DNA of 64,000 bases from Rivibacter sp049446155 (lineage in GTDB: Bacteria > Pseudomonadota > Gammaproteobacteria > Burkholderiales > Burkholderiaceae_C). Shown in pieces: positions 1-9,436 of the stretch. The DNA lies in NCBI RefSeq assembly GCF_049446155.1, contig NZ_JBMSEE010000004.1:186001-250000 (forward strand). The letters are read 5' to 3'. The translations under genes and the position numbers were made by a program. The notes under the pieces were generated by a model that saw only the letters and a program-made list of their open reading frames with translations, had not been told where the DNA came from and made no database searches. Each line of letters begins with the position of its first letter. The first letter of the stretch is position 1.

Positions 1-289
1 GGGCCAGCGTCATGCCGCCGCGCGCCGCGACGGCGGCGGTCACCTCGCGCCATTCGTTGACCTGCGCCGCGCTGCAAAGGCCCGCCATGGCGGCGCCGTC
101 GTCCGTGGCCAATGACACCGTCGCCGGCATCAGCAGCAGCGCGCCGACGTGCGCCTGGTCCGGGAGCAAGTCGTGCAGCGACGACGGCGGCCCGGCATCG
201 GGCTTGGCCGCCAGTACGAAGCGATGGGGCAGCGCGAACGCACCGAATCGCAGCGGCTGCAGCAAGGGGGAGGGCAAGGCGATCTTCAT
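1..289 (-). CDS. NADH:flavin oxidoreductase / Old Yellow Enzyme family (N-terminal part, runs off the left edge)
   Basis: Reading the minus strand from the ATG at 289 gives 96 residues with no stop before the window edge. The opening LLQPLRFGAFALPHRFVLAA resembles the first strand of OYE-family TIM barrels (typically LFEPLRLGALTLPNRIVMAP). The later NEWREVTAAVAARGG resembles the helix before the conserved QLWH motif, which would lie outside the window. The family reduces activated C=C bonds or nitro groups using FMN and NAD(P)H in the cytoplasm. The FMN-binding and catalytic residues are not visible here, so the substrate cannot be judged. It is divergent from the LRAT-domain gene, with about 230 bp between their starts. 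Confidence 0.72.
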   Translation of the reverse strand, partial: MKIALPSPLLQPLRFGAFALPHRFVLAAKPDAGPPSSLHDLLPDQAHVGALLLMPATVSLATDDGAAMAGLCSAAQVNEWREVTAAVAARGGMTLA

Positions 290-517
290 CGAGGGTCCTG
301 GGCACCGTTCGGGCCGCATGCCCTCATGGTGGGCGTTGGCGGGCCTCGTTGCGAGTTAAGAGTCGTTAGGACCGAGCCGCGAATCGGCCCGAAAGCCCTA
401 ACAGCCCTAACAACAAACGACAAGCGACAACTCGCGCCTATCGGCCTCGCCGCCGAACATCAAACCAACAAAGCAGCGGCCACGACCGCAGGCCTCAACC
501 CCGATGGAGACGGCGCG

Positions 518-979
518 ATGGACACGACGAACACGATGACGGCAGGCCTGACCGGCGGGACGCAGATTCCCTTGGGCGCCCATCTCGTCACCCCGCGTCG
601 CGGCTACACGCACCACGGCATCTACGTCGGCAATGGCCGGGTCGTGCACTACATGGGCCTGTCGGTCGCCTGGCGCCGCGGCCCGGTCGCTGAAGTGACG
701 CTTGAGCAGTTCGGCGCCGGTCGCGAGGTCTCGATCGAAGCCGAAGCCTGTGCCGCGTACACGCCGATCGAAGTGGTGCAACGCGCGCAATCGCGCGTCG
801 GCGAAGACGCCTACGACATGCTGACCAACAACTGCGAGCACTTGTGCACCTGGTGTGCGCATGGCGTGTCGCGCAGCGCGCAGGTCGACCGGCTGCTCGC
901 CTGGCCGCGCCGCATCGCGCAAGACGCCCTTTCGCTGTTCGGGACGGTGTTCGCAACGACGGCAGCGCGCCGCGCGTGA
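518..979 (+). CDS. LRAT-domain (NlpC/P60-superfamily) protein
   Basis: A protein of 153 residues. THHGIYVGNGRVVHY carries the LRAT-type histidine (around His33), and NNCEHLC carries the catalytic cysteine (around Cys106). These are the H-box and NCEH motifs of the lecithin:retinol acyltransferase family, whose members are thiol acyltransferases or phospholipases. The bacterial substrate is unknown. The ATG at 518 follows GGAGACGGCGCG, a reasonable ribosome binding site; an in-frame ATG at 536 is possible. The C-terminus has a hydrophobic stretch (ALSLFGTVFATTA) that may be a membrane anchor, as in animal HRAS-like LRAT proteins. The LysR gene starts only 23 bp downstream, so the two may be co-transcribed. 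Confidence 0.75.
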   Translation: MDTTNTMTAGLTGGTQIPLGAHLVTPRRGYTHHGIYVGNGRVVHYMGLSVAWRRGPVAEVTLEQFGAGREVSIEAEACAAYTPIEVVQRAQSRVGEDAYDMLTNNCEHLCTWCAHGVSRSAQVDRLLAWPRRIAQDALSLFGTVFATTAARRA

Positions 980-1002
980 CCAGCAGCTACAGGAGACACA
1001 CC

Positions 1003-2010
1003 ATGGACCGCCTCAAGACGCTGAGCATCTTCAAGGCCATCGCCGACCACGGCGGCTTCTCCCGCGCGGCCGAAGCGCTCGAGATGTCGCCCGCCCAGGT
1101 CACGCGCAGCGTGCACGACCTCGAGGCCGAACTGGGCGTGCAGCTGCTTCAGCGCACGACGCGCCGCGTCTCGCTGACGGGCATCGGCCAGGAGGTGCTG
1201 GAGCGCGCTCGCGGGCTGCTGGACCAGTACGAAGAGCTCGCCGACCTGAGCCGAGCCACCACCGGCGAGGCGAGCGGCTCGGTGCGCGTGCTGGCGCCGA
1301 CCTTCGTGCGCCACCTGATCGCGCCGGTGCTGGCGCAGTACCGTGCGCGCTTTCCCAAGGTCGCGATCGACTTGCGCCTGAGCGATCGCGCGCCGGACCT
1401 GGTGGCCGAAGAGGCCGACCTGGCGCTGTGCCGGCAGCAGGACCTGCGTCCTTCGCTGGTCGCGCGGCCGATGGCGCAGATCGAGATGGGCGTTTTTGCC
1501 TCGACCGACTATCTTCGTCGCAAGGGCACACCGGCGCGTCCGGCGCAGCTGCTCGGGCACGACTGCCTGAGCGCCACGGCCCTTCATGCAGGAGAGGACT
1601 GGCGATTCACCGACGCCACGGGCGACACGTGCCAGGTGAGCGCGAAGGGCTGGCTCTGCATGAACGACCCCGCGATGCTGATGGAACTGGCGCTGCACGG
1701 CGCCGGCATCGCGCTGCTGCCGCTGTCGATGGCCGAGGACGCGGTCGCGCAAGGGCGGCTGGTGCGGGTGCTGCCGCAATGGCGGGCGGAGCCCCTGTCG
1801 CTGCAGCTGGTCTACCTCACGCGCCGCCATCAATCGATGGCCGTGCGCAAGCTGATCGACCACCTGGCCGAACACCTGAACGCCCCGGCCCAGCCTCGCC
1901 CGAGCCTGCGCCTGGTCTCCCACCGCGAAGAACACATGCACGGGCTGCATCTCGCCCGTGCCGGCGTCCTCGCGGCCGTCGCCGATGGGCAGCGCCAGCG
2001 CGCGGCCTGA
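1003..2010 (+). CDS. LysR-family transcriptional regulator
   Basis: A protein of 335 residues. The N-terminal winged helix-turn-helix begins MDRLKTLSIFKAIADHGGFS and contains AAEALEMSPAQVTRSVHDLE. A LysR effector-binding domain follows from about residue 90 (GSVRVLAPTFVRHLIAP). The ATG at 1003 has AGGAG about 8 bp upstream. The C-terminal tail after residue 300 is longer than usual and low in complexity. It is followed after 38 bp by an epoxide hydrolase and then by an RND efflux operon on the same strand. Control of one or both is plausible, as for MexT and MexEF-OprN, but this is inferred only from position. Confidence 0.9.
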   Translation: MDRLKTLSIFKAIADHGGFSRAAEALEMSPAQVTRSVHDLEAELGVQLLQRTTRRVSLTGIGQEVLERARGLLDQYEELADLSRATTGEASGSVRVLAPTFVRHLIAPVLAQYRARFPKVAIDLRLSDRAPDLVAEEADLALCRQQDLRPSLVARPMAQIEMGVFASTDYLRRKGTPARPAQLLGHDCLSATALHAGEDWRFTDATGDTCQVSAKGWLCMNDPAMLMELALHGAGIALLPLSMAEDAVAQGRLVRVLPQWRAEPLSLQLVYLTRRHQSMAVRKLIDHLAEHLNAPAQPRPSLRLVSHREEHMHGLHLARAGVLAAVADGQRQRAA

Positions 2011-2048
2011 AGCCCACACCCCCGCCCACGCCACGAAGGAAGAACACC

Positions 2049-3344
2049 ATGGACTCACGTGACCCGAGCAGCGCCCCCTTGACCCGCCGCTCGCTGCTGC
2101 TGCAAGGCGCCTCGGCTGCCGCCGTCGCGGCACTGCATCCCGCGATCGTGCTGGCTCAATCGCCAGCGGAGGCGATCCGCCCGTTTCGCGTCCAGGTGCC
2201 GCAGGCGCAGCTGACCGACTTGCGCCAGCGCATTGCCGCGACCCGGTGGCCCGATGCCGAGACCGTGCCCGATCGCTCGCAAGGCGTGCAGCTTGCCAAG
2301 CTGCAGGCCCTCGTCACCTACTGGGGCCGCGGCTACGACTGGCGCAAGGCCGAAGCGAAGCTCAACGCGCTGCCGCAGTTCGTGACGAAGATCGACGGCC
2401 TGGACATCCATTTCATCCACGTGCGCTCGCGCCATCCGAACGCGATGCCGCTGGTGATGACGCACGGCTGGCCGGGCTCCGTCTTCGAGCTGCTCAAGAC
2501 CATCGGGCCGCTGACCGATCCGACCGCGCACGGCGGCTCGGCCGACGACGCCTTCCACCTCGTGCTGCCGACGATCCCCGGCTTTGGCTTCTCCGAGAAG
2601 CCGCGCGGCACGGGCTGGAATCCCGACCGCGTCGGCCGCGCCTGGGACCAGCTGATGAAGCGCCTGGGCTATTCGCGCTACGTGGCACAAGGTGGCGACT
2701 GGGGCGCGATCATCTGCGACGCGATGGGCCGCCAGGCGCCCGAAGGGCTGGCCGGCATCCATGTCAACCGCGTCGAGCGCGGCACCACCTTCCCGCCGGA
2801 AGTCTCGATGGCGCTGCGCAGCGGCGAGCCCGCGCCGGCTCACCTGACGCCCGAGCAGCGCAAGGTCTTCGACGAGGCGCGCGAGTTCCTGAACAAGGGC
2901 TTCGGCTATGCGGCCATCATGAACACGCGCCCGCAGACGCTGGGCTACGGCCTGGCCGATTCGCCGGTCGGCCTGGCCGCGTGGTGCTACGACAAGATCG
3001 CCGACTGGGTGTTCACGCGCGGCGAGCCCGAGCGCTCGTTCAGCAACGACGAGATGCTCGACGACATCACGCTCTACTGGCTGACCAACACCGGCACCTC
3101 GAGCGCGCGCATCTACTGGGAAGCCGCGGCCGGCGCACCCAGCTCGGGCGGCGGCATCTCGATTCCGGCGGCGGTGACGGTCTTCCCCGGCGAGGTCTAC
3201 AAGCCGCCCAAGGAGTGGGCGCAGCGCGCCTACCGCAACCTCGTCTACTACAACCAGGTGGACAAGGGCGGGCATTTCGCGGCCTGGGAAGAGCCGCAGC
3301 TGTTCAGCGCCGAAGTGCGCGCGGCGTTCCGCTCGCTGCGCTGA
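2049..3344 (+). CDS. Exported epoxide hydrolase (EHN domain, alpha/beta hydrolase)
   Basis: A protein of 431 residues. A twin-arginine-like leader (TRRSLLLQGASAAAVAALHP) suggests export. Residues from about 43 (IRPFRVQVPQAQLTDLRQRI) form the epoxide hydrolase N-terminal domain. The alpha/beta hydrolase core has the HGWPGS oxyanion motif, the nucleophile Asp217 in QGGDWGA and a C-terminal histidine in GGHFAAWEEP (around 409). The family opens epoxides to diols through an ester intermediate, and the length fits microsomal-type bacterial members. It follows the LysR gene closely and is separated from the efflux operon by a hairpin. The physiological epoxide is unknown. Confidence 0.88.
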   Translation: MDSRDPSSAPLTRRSLLLQGASAAAVAALHPAIVLAQSPAEAIRPFRVQVPQAQLTDLRQRIAATRWPDAETVPDRSQGVQLAKLQALVTYWGRGYDWRKAEAKLNALPQFVTKIDGLDIHFIHVRSRHPNAMPLVMTHGWPGSVFELLKTIGPLTDPTAHGGSADDAFHLVLPTIPGFGFSEKPRGTGWNPDRVGRAWDQLMKRLGYSRYVAQGGDWGAIICDAMGRQAPEGLAGIHVNRVERGTTFPPEVSMALRSGEPAPAHLTPEQRKVFDEAREFLNKGFGYAAIMNTRPQTLGYGLADSPVGLAAWCYDKIADWVFTRGEPERSFSNDEMLDDITLYWLTNTGTSSARIYWEAAAGAPSSGGGISIPAAVTVFPGEVYKPPKEWAQRAYRNLVYYNQVDKGGHFAAWEEPQLFSAEVRAAFRSLR

Positions 3345-3364
3345 TCCCTGACCGACGCATTCGA

Positions 3365-3400
3365 CCCCGGCCGGAAGTGGCCGGAACGGGGTTTCCTTTG
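3365..3400 (+). terminator. Hairpin with T-rich tail after the epoxide hydrolase
   Basis: ACCCCG (3365-3370) pairs with CGGGGT (3388-3393), with an inner CCGG/CCGG pairing, followed by TTCCTTT. It has the shape of an intrinsic terminator and separates the epoxide hydrolase from the efflux operon. The inner stem is imperfect. Confidence 0.5.
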
Positions 3401-3424
3401 CCTTCGTTTTCCTGGAGAACACCC

Positions 3425-4603
3425 ATGCCTCGCTCGTCCCTTCATCACCCGTACACGATGACCGCGGCGGCGGCGGCGCTGTGCGCCGCGTTCCTCGTCG
3501 CCGGCTGCGCGCCGGACAAGCCCGCGCCGGCCGCGGCCGCGCCGCAGGTCTCGGTGGTCCCCGCGCTCCAGCGCGAAGTCCAGGAGTTCGACGAGTTCAC
3601 CGCGCGTCTCGAAGCTCCCGACACGGTCGAGATCCGCGCCCGCGTCGCCGGTGCCCTGCATGCGGTGCACTTTCGCGAAGGGCAGCTGGTCCGCAAGGGC
3701 GATGCGCTGTTCACGATCGATCCCCGGCCCTTCGCCGCCGAGGTGGCGCGTGCCGAGGCACAGGCCTCGAGCGCGCGCACGCAGGCCGAGCTGAGCAGGA
3801 GCGACCTGGCGCGAGCCGAGCGGCTGGTGGGCATCCAGGGCGTCAGCCAGCAGGAGGTCGAGCAGCTGCGCGCAGCGGCGAGCACGGCGCAGTCGGCCAT
3901 CCAGGCCGCCGACGCCGCGCTGGCGCAGGCGCGGCTGAACCTCGAGTTCACGCGCATCACCGCGCCGGTTGCAGGCCGCACCTCGCGCGCCAACGTTACG
4001 CCGGGCAACCTGGTGGGCATCGGCGACCCGGTGCTGACCTCGGTGGTGTCGAACGACAAGGTCTATGCCTACTTCGACGCCAGCGAAGCGACCTACCTGA
4101 AGTACGCGCAGGCCGCGCGCGAGGGCACGCGCGCCTCCGGCCGCGAAACGGCTCATCCGGTCACGATGGCGCTGTCCGACGACAGCGGCTTCGTCCACCA
4201 GGGCCACATCGACTTCGTCGACAACCGGCTCAATCCGACCACCGGCACCATCCGCGGCCGCGCGGTGTTCGACAACAAGGAAGGCCACTTCACGCCGGGC
4301 CTGTTCGCGCGCGTGAAGCTGGTCGCAAGCGGCCTGTACCCGGCCACGCTGGTGCCCGAGCGCGCGATAACGACCGACCAGACGCGCAAGGTCGTGCTGG
4401 TCGTCGGCGCCGACAACGTCGTTTCTCAGCGCGAGGTCAAGCCCGGCGCGCTGATCGAGGGCATGCGCGTGGTGCAGGGCGTGAAGCCCGGCGAGCAGGT
4501 GATCGTCGAAGGCCTGCTGCGCGCCTCGCCCGGCGCGCCGGTGACGCCCAACCGCGTCGCGGTCGACGAGCGCGGCCTGCCCGTCACGGTCGCGAAGAAC
4601 TGA
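3425..4603 (+). CDS. RND efflux periplasmic adaptor (membrane fusion lipoprotein, MexE/AcrA type)
   Basis: A protein of 392 residues. The N-terminus is a lipoprotein signal ending in LVAGC (lipidated Cys28). The adaptor order is visible: first barrel-sandwich half (EIRARVAGALHAVHFREGQ), coiled-coil hairpin (about 100-165, alanine- and glutamine-rich), second lipoyl half (FTRITAPVAGRTSRANVTPG), then the beta-barrel and membrane-proximal domains. It links the inner-membrane pump to the outer-membrane channel. The pump gene follows after 21 bp. Similarity to MexE-type adaptors (PERAITTDQTRKVVLVV) is recognised by eye. The exported compound cannot be deduced. Confidence 0.92.
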   Translation: MPRSSLHHPYTMTAAAAALCAAFLVAGCAPDKPAPAAAAPQVSVVPALQREVQEFDEFTARLEAPDTVEIRARVAGALHAVHFREGQLVRKGDALFTIDPRPFAAEVARAEAQASSARTQAELSRSDLARAERLVGIQGVSQQEVEQLRAAASTAQSAIQAADAALAQARLNLEFTRITAPVAGRTSRANVTPGNLVGIGDPVLTSVVSNDKVYAYFDASEATYLKYAQAAREGTRASGRETAHPVTMALSDDSGFVHQGHIDFVDNRLNPTTGTIRGRAVFDNKEGHFTPGLFARVKLVASGLYPATLVPERAITTDQTRKVVLVVGADNVVSQREVKPGALIEGMRVVQGVKPGEQVIVEGLLRASPGAPVTPNRVAVDERGLPVTVAKN

Positions 4604-4624
4604 CGCCGCCAGGAAGACACCGCC

Positions 4625-7600
4625 ATGGACATCTCCCGCTACTTCATCGAACGCCCGCGCTTCGCCGCGGTGCTGTCGATCTTCATCTTCCTCGTCGGCC
4701 TGCTGTCGATCTTCAAGCTGCCGGTGTCGGAGTACCCGGACGTCGCGCCGCCGCAGGTCGTCGTGCGCGCCAAGTTCCCGGGCGCGAACCCGCGCGTGGT
4801 CTCCGAGACGGTCGCCGCGCCGCTGGAGGAGCAGATCAACGGCGTCGACGACATGCTCTATTACCAGAGCCAGGCGACCGCCGACGGCAGCCTCACCCTG
4901 ACGGTGACCTTTCGCATCGGCACCAGCCCCGAGCAGGCCGAAACGGCGGTGCAGAACCGCGTCAACCGCGCGCTGCCGCGCCTGCCCGAGGCGGTGCGCC
5001 AGATCGGCGTGACCACCGAGAAGCAGTCTCCGAACCTGACCATGGTCGTGCACATGACCAGTCCGGACGACAGCCGAGACACGCTCTACCTGCGCAACTA
5101 CGCGCACCAACAGGTACGCGACGAGTTGCTTCGCATCCCCGGCATGGGTTCGGTGAGCTTCTTCGGCGGCGGCGACTACGCGATGCGCATCTGGCTCGAT
5201 CCCGACAAGCTCGCTAGCCGCGACATGACCGCCGGCGACGTGGTGGCCGCGATCCGCGAGCAGAACGTGCAAGTCGCCGCCGGCGTGCTGGGCGGATCGC
5301 CGGCGCCCAAGGGCACCGACGTGCAGCTCGCGGTCAATGCGCAAGGCCGCCTGGTGAGCGAGGAGGAGTTCGCCGAGATCATCGTGCGCAACGACAGCGC
5401 CACCGGCGCGCTGGTGCGCGTGCGCGATGTCGGGCGCGTCGAGATCAGCGCCAACTCCTACGCGGTGGGCAGCCTGATCGACAACAAGGAAGCCGCCGCG
5501 ATCGGCATCTTCCAGGCGCCGGGCTCCAACGCGCTCGAGATCTCCGAACAGGTGCGCGCGACGATGGACCGGCTGAAGGCCGACTTCCCGCAGGGCGTGG
5601 ACTACCAGATCGTCTACGACCCGACGCGCTTCGTGCAGACCTCGATCGACAAGGTCGTGCAGACGCTGATCGAGGCCGTGCTGCTGGTGGTGCTGGTGGT
5701 GATCGTCTTCCTGCAGACCTGGCGCGCGTCGATCATCCCTTTGCTCGCGGTGCCGGTGTCGATCGTCGGCACCTTCGCGGTGCTGCTGCCGCTGGGCTAC
5801 TCGATCAACACGCTGACGCTGTTCGGCCTGGTGCTGGCCATTGGCATCGTGGTCGACGATGCGATCGTCGTGGTCGAGAACGTCGAGCGCAACCTCGAGG
5901 ACGGCCTGACGCCGCACGACGCGGCAGTCAAGGCGATGCGCGAGGTCAGCGGACCCATCATCGCCATTGCGCTGGTGCTGTGCGCGGTGTTCATCCCGCT
6001 GACGCTGGTGCCCGGCCTGTCGGGCCAGTTCTACAAGCAGTTCGCCGCGACGATCGCGATCTCGACGGTGATCTCGGCGATCAACTCGCTGACGCTCTCG
6101 CCCGCGCTGGCCGCCTTGCTGCTGCGCCCGCACGATGCGCCCAAGGACGCCGTCACGCGCGTGATGGACAAGCTGTTCGGCCGCTTCTTTCGCTGGTTCA
6201 ACGGATTCTTCCTGCGTCGAAGCGAAGGCTACAGCCGCGGCGTCTCGGGCTTGCTCAAGCGCAAGTCGCTGTCGCTGGTCGTCTACGGCGTGCTGCTTGC
6301 GGCCACCGCGGTGCTGATGGCGCGCATCCCCAGCGGATTCGTGCCCGCGCCGGACAAGCAGTACCTGATCGGCATCGCCCAGCTGCCGGCCGGCGCGACG
6401 CGCGAGCGCACCGAGAACGTGCTCGCGGAGATGACCGACATCGCCCGCAAGGTCCCCGGCGTGGTCGGCGTGACCAGTTACCCGGGCCTGTCGATCGCCG
6501 GCTTCTCGGCCGCGCCGAACGAGGGCGTGATCTTCGTGCTGCTCGCGCCGTTCGAGCAGCGCCGCTCGAAGGCGTTGTCGAAGGACGCCATCCTGGCCAA
6601 GGTCAACGGCGAGCTGCAGGCCATCCAGGGCGCGCGCACCTTCGTCGTGCCGCCGCCTGCGGTCGACGGCCTGGGCAATGCCGGGGGCTTCAAGCTGCAG
6701 GTGCAGGACCGCACGGGGCAGGGCGAGCAGGCGCTGTTCGGCGCGGTGCGCGACACGCTGGGGCCGATCTACGCCGATCCGGATTCGGCGATCGGCACGC
6801 CCTACTCGAACTACGACATCAACGTGCCGCAGCTGTTCGCCAACGTCGACCGCAGCAAGGCCAAGCAGATGGGCGTGCCGCTGCAGAACATCTACGACAC
6901 GCTGCAGATCAACCTCGGCTCGCTCTACGTCAACGACTTCAACCGCTTCGGCAAGACCTACCAGGTCATCGTGCAGGCCGACACGCCGCACCGCGCCGCG
7001 ACGCAAGACAGCATCGTCGACCTGAAGACGCGCAACGAGCGCGGCGAAATGGTGCCGCTGGGCGCGCTGATGAGCGTCGAGCCGACCTTCGGCCCGACTC
7101 GCGTGACGCGCTACAACGGCTTCCCCTCGGCCGACATCAACGGCTCGGCCAGGCCCGGCGCGTCCAGCGGCGAGGCCGAGGCCGAGATCGAGCAGCTGCT
7201 CGCCAAGCTGCCGCGCGGCATGAGCTACGAATGGAGCGAGCTGTCCTACCAGGACCGGCTGACGCGCGACGTCACCGTGCCCGGCACCGACATCAAGGTT
7301 CCGACGCTCGCGGTCGTGCTGCTGCTGTCGGTGGTGCTGGTGGTGCTGGTGCTCGCGGCGCTGTACGAGAGCTGGAGCCTGCCGCTGTCGATCGTGCTGA
7401 TCGTGCCGATGAGCATCCTGTCGGCGCTCGCGGGCGTGTGGGTGTCGCAGCTGCCGCCGTTCCACCAGGTGGGCGACCTCAACCTGTTCACCCAGGTCGC
7501 GCTCGTGGTGCTGGTCGGCCTGGCGTGCAAGAACGCGATCCTGATCGTCGAGTTCGCCAAGGAGCTCGAGGAGCGCGGCAAGTCCATCCTCGACGCGGTG

Positions 7601-7921
7601 ATCGAGGCCTGTCGCCTGCGCCTGCGTCCGATCCTGATGACCTCGATCGCCTTCTGTGCCGGCGTGATCCCGCTGATCCTCGGCAGCGGCGCCGGCGCCG
7701 AGATGCGCCGCGCGATGGGCATCGCGGTGTTCTCCGGCATGGTCGGCGTGACGCTGTTCGGCATCTTCCTGACGCCGCTGTTCTACCTGCTGTTGCGCAA
7801 GAGCACCGCGAAGAAGCGCGCGCATGCCGCCGACCTGCGTCACCAGATCGACGCGGCCGCCCATCCCTTCCACCCCGGCGTGGACGACGCCGAGCAGCCC
7901 CAGACGGAGCGTGCGCAATGA
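4625..7921 (+). CDS. RND multidrug efflux permease (MexF/AcrB type, HAE1 family)
   Basis: A protein of 1098 residues. The N-terminus MDISRYFIERPRFAAVLSIF is typical of HAE1 pumps. Transmembrane segment 4 has the proton-relay Asp pair in GIVVDDAIVVVENVER, and segment 10 has the lysine in ACKNAILIVEFAKE. Two large periplasmic loops and twelve predicted transmembrane segments complete the usual architecture. The C-terminus has an extra tail of roughly 35 hydrophilic residues after LTPLFYLLLRK. Its stop overlaps the start of the outer-membrane channel gene (ATGA), which indicates translational coupling. Broad drug or solvent export driven by the proton gradient is the family function. Confidence 0.95.
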   Translation: MDISRYFIERPRFAAVLSIFIFLVGLLSIFKLPVSEYPDVAPPQVVVRAKFPGANPRVVSETVAAPLEEQINGVDDMLYYQSQATADGSLTLTVTFRIGTSPEQAETAVQNRVNRALPRLPEAVRQIGVTTEKQSPNLTMVVHMTSPDDSRDTLYLRNYAHQQVRDELLRIPGMGSVSFFGGGDYAMRIWLDPDKLASRDMTAGDVVAAIREQNVQVAAGVLGGSPAPKGTDVQLAVNAQGRLVSEEEFAEIIVRNDSATGALVRVRDVGRVEISANSYAVGSLIDNKEAAAIGIFQAPGSNALEISEQVRATMDRLKADFPQGVDYQIVYDPTRFVQTSIDKVVQTLIEAVLLVVLVVIVFLQTWRASIIPLLAVPVSIVGTFAVLLPLGYSINTLTLFGLVLAIGIVVDDAIVVVENVERNLEDGLTPHDAAVKAMREVSGPIIAIALVLCAVFIPLTLVPGLSGQFYKQFAATIAISTVISAINSLTLSPALAALLLRPHDAPKDAVTRVMDKLFGRFFRWFNGFFLRRSEGYSRGVSGLLKRKSLSLVVYGVLLAATAVLMARIPSGFVPAPDKQYLIGIAQLPAGATRERTENVLAEMTDIARKVPGVVGVTSYPGLSIAGFSAAPNEGVIFVLLAPFEQRRSKALSKDAILAKVNGELQAIQGARTFVVPPPAVDGLGNAGGFKLQVQDRTGQGEQALFGAVRDTLGPIYADPDSAIGTPYSNYDINVPQLFANVDRSKAKQMGVPLQNIYDTLQINLGSLYVNDFNRFGKTYQVIVQADTPHRAATQDSIVDLKTRNERGEMVPLGALMSVEPTFGPTRVTRYNGFPSADINGSARPGASSGEAEAEIEQLLAKLPRGMSYEWSELSYQDRLTRDVTVPGTDIKVPTLAVVLLLSVVLVVLVLAALYESWSLPLSIVLIVPMSILSALAGVWVSQLPPFHQVGDLNLFTQVALVVLVGLACKNAILIVEFAKELEERGKSILDAVIEACRLRLRPILMTSIAFCAGVIPLILGSGAGAEMRRAMGIAVFSGMVGVTLFGIFLTPLFYLLLRKSTAKKRAHAADLRHQIDAAAHPFHPGVDDAEQPQTERAQ

Positions 7922-9297
7922 AGACCCTTGTCACCCTGGCCGTCGTCGCGATGGTGGCCGCCTGTTCCACCGCGCCCGAGCACAAGCTCTACGAGCCCAA
8001 ACTGGCCGCCGGCTTTGCCAACCAGCCGGACGACGCCGTGCAGGCCGAGCCCGGCGGCCGGTTCTGGCGCGGCTTCCACGACGACCAGCTCGACGCCCTG
8101 GTCGAGCGCGCACTGAAGGCCAACACCGAGCTGCGCATTGCCGGCGCCAACCTGCGCGAGGCCCGCGCGCTGTCGCGCCTCTCCGATGCGCAGCTGCTGC
8201 CGACCATCGGCGCGAGCGCGGGCGCGGGGCGCTCGCGCAGTGCCGGGCGATCGGACGAGGCCTATTCGCTCGGCTTCGACGTGAGCTGGGAGGCCGACCT
8301 GTTCGGTCGGCTCGACGGCGAACGCCGCGCCGCCGGCGCCGAGCTGCTGGCCGGTGAGGCGGGCCTGCAGTTCGCGCACCTGAGCGTCAGCGCCGAGGTG
8401 GCGCGCACGTATTTCGAGCTGCGCGGCCTGCAGGAGCGGCTGCGCGTGGCGCGCGCTTCGCTGCAGACGCAGCGCGCGGCGCTTGAACTGGTCGAGGGGC
8501 GTCACGCCGCAGGGCGGGGCACGGCCTTCGATGTCGAGCGCGCTCGCGCGCTGGTGCAGACGACGGCCGCCACCGTGCCCTCGCTCGAGGCCGCCGAACT
8601 GCGCGCACGCTACCGCCTGGCCGTGCTGTGCGGCGAGCCGCCGACGGCCTTCGATGCCCAGCTGAGCGAACCGAAGCCGCTGCCGGGCCTGCGCAGCGTG
8701 GCGCTCGGCGGCATCGGCTCGCCCGACAGCCTGCTGCGCCGTCGGCCCGACATCCGCGCGGTCGAGCAGCAGGCCGTCGCCGCGGCGGCGCGCGCCGGCG
8801 TCGCGCGCGCCGATCTGTTCCCGCGCGTCACGCTGGGCGGCAGCATCGGCCAGAACGCGCTCGGCCTCGGCAGCCTGGCCGACGGTGCGTCCTATGCCTA
8901 CAGCCTTGGCGCGCGGCTGGCCTGGAACCTGATCGACTTCGGCCGCGTGCGCGCGCAGATCGCCGCGGCCGACGCGCGCGGCGAGGCCGCGGTGCTGGCT
9001 TACGAGCGAGCCGTCCTCGCCGCGCTGGAGGAGACCGAAGGCGTGCTGGCGGGCTACACCCGCAGCCAGCAGCAGGCCGAGTCGCTGCACGAGGCGGCAC
9101 GCGCCGCCGAGAAGGCCGCGCTGATCGCACGCGAACGCTTTCGCGTCGGCGTGAGCGACTTCCTCGCGGTGCTCGACGCCGAGCGCGAGATGCTGGCCGC
9201 GCGCGACCAGCTGGCGCGGGCGCAGACCGATGCGGCGATCTCGCTGGTCGGCGTCTACAAGGCGCTCGCCGGCGGCCTGTCGGCAACCGCCGGCTGA
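7918..9297 (+). CDS. RND efflux outer-membrane channel lipoprotein (OprM/NodT family)
   Basis: A protein of 459 residues. The signal MKTLVTLAVVAMVAACS carries a lipobox (Cys16). It has the duplicated OEP fold of NodT/OprM proteins: ALVERALKANTELRIAGANL in the first repeat, FDVSWEADLFGRLDGERRAA, then RRPDIRAVEQQAVAAAARAG and LAWNLIDFGRVRAQIAAADA in the second. It forms the trimeric exit duct for the adjacent pump. The ATG lies inside the stop of the pump gene, so all three subunits are coded by one tight operon (3425-9297). Confidence 0.94.
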   Translation: MKTLVTLAVVAMVAACSTAPEHKLYEPKLAAGFANQPDDAVQAEPGGRFWRGFHDDQLDALVERALKANTELRIAGANLREARALSRLSDAQLLPTIGASAGAGRSRSAGRSDEAYSLGFDVSWEADLFGRLDGERRAAGAELLAGEAGLQFAHLSVSAEVARTYFELRGLQERLRVARASLQTQRAALELVEGRHAAGRGTAFDVERARALVQTTAATVPSLEAAELRARYRLAVLCGEPPTAFDAQLSEPKPLPGLRSVALGGIGSPDSLLRRRPDIRAVEQQAVAAAARAGVARADLFPRVTLGGSIGQNALGLGSLADGASYAYSLGARLAWNLIDFGRVRAQIAAADARGEAAVLAYERAVLAALEETEGVLAGYTRSQQQAESLHEAARAAEKAALIARERFRVGVSDFLAVLDAEREMLAARDQLARAQTDAAISLVGVYKALAGGLSATAG

Positions 9298-9436
9298 ACT
9301 CGAAACGCCGTGTCTCCACCGCATCGGCGGACACACGGCCACACGCACACCCCTGCGCCACGACACACCGCGGACAAGCCGTCCGGCTTCAATCCGCGCA
9401 ACGACTTCGCGCCATAGCCCTCGAAAGGAAACGACC

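Noticed and set aside
811..2133. A 440-codon minus-strand frame opposite the first LysR gene
   Set aside because: Arg/Gln/His-rich shadow of the LysR gene; it crosses the ends of both neighbouring genes and has no start signal.
2055..3422. A 455-codon minus-strand frame opposite the epoxide hydrolase
   Set aside because: Shadow frame; composition and overlap pattern are as expected for high-GC antisense, with no recognisable motif.
3248..7918. A 1556-codon open frame on the minus strand opposite the RND pump
   Set aside because: It is antisense to an unmistakable RND operon, has His/Arg/Asp-rich composition typical of reading high-GC genes backwards, and matches no domain.
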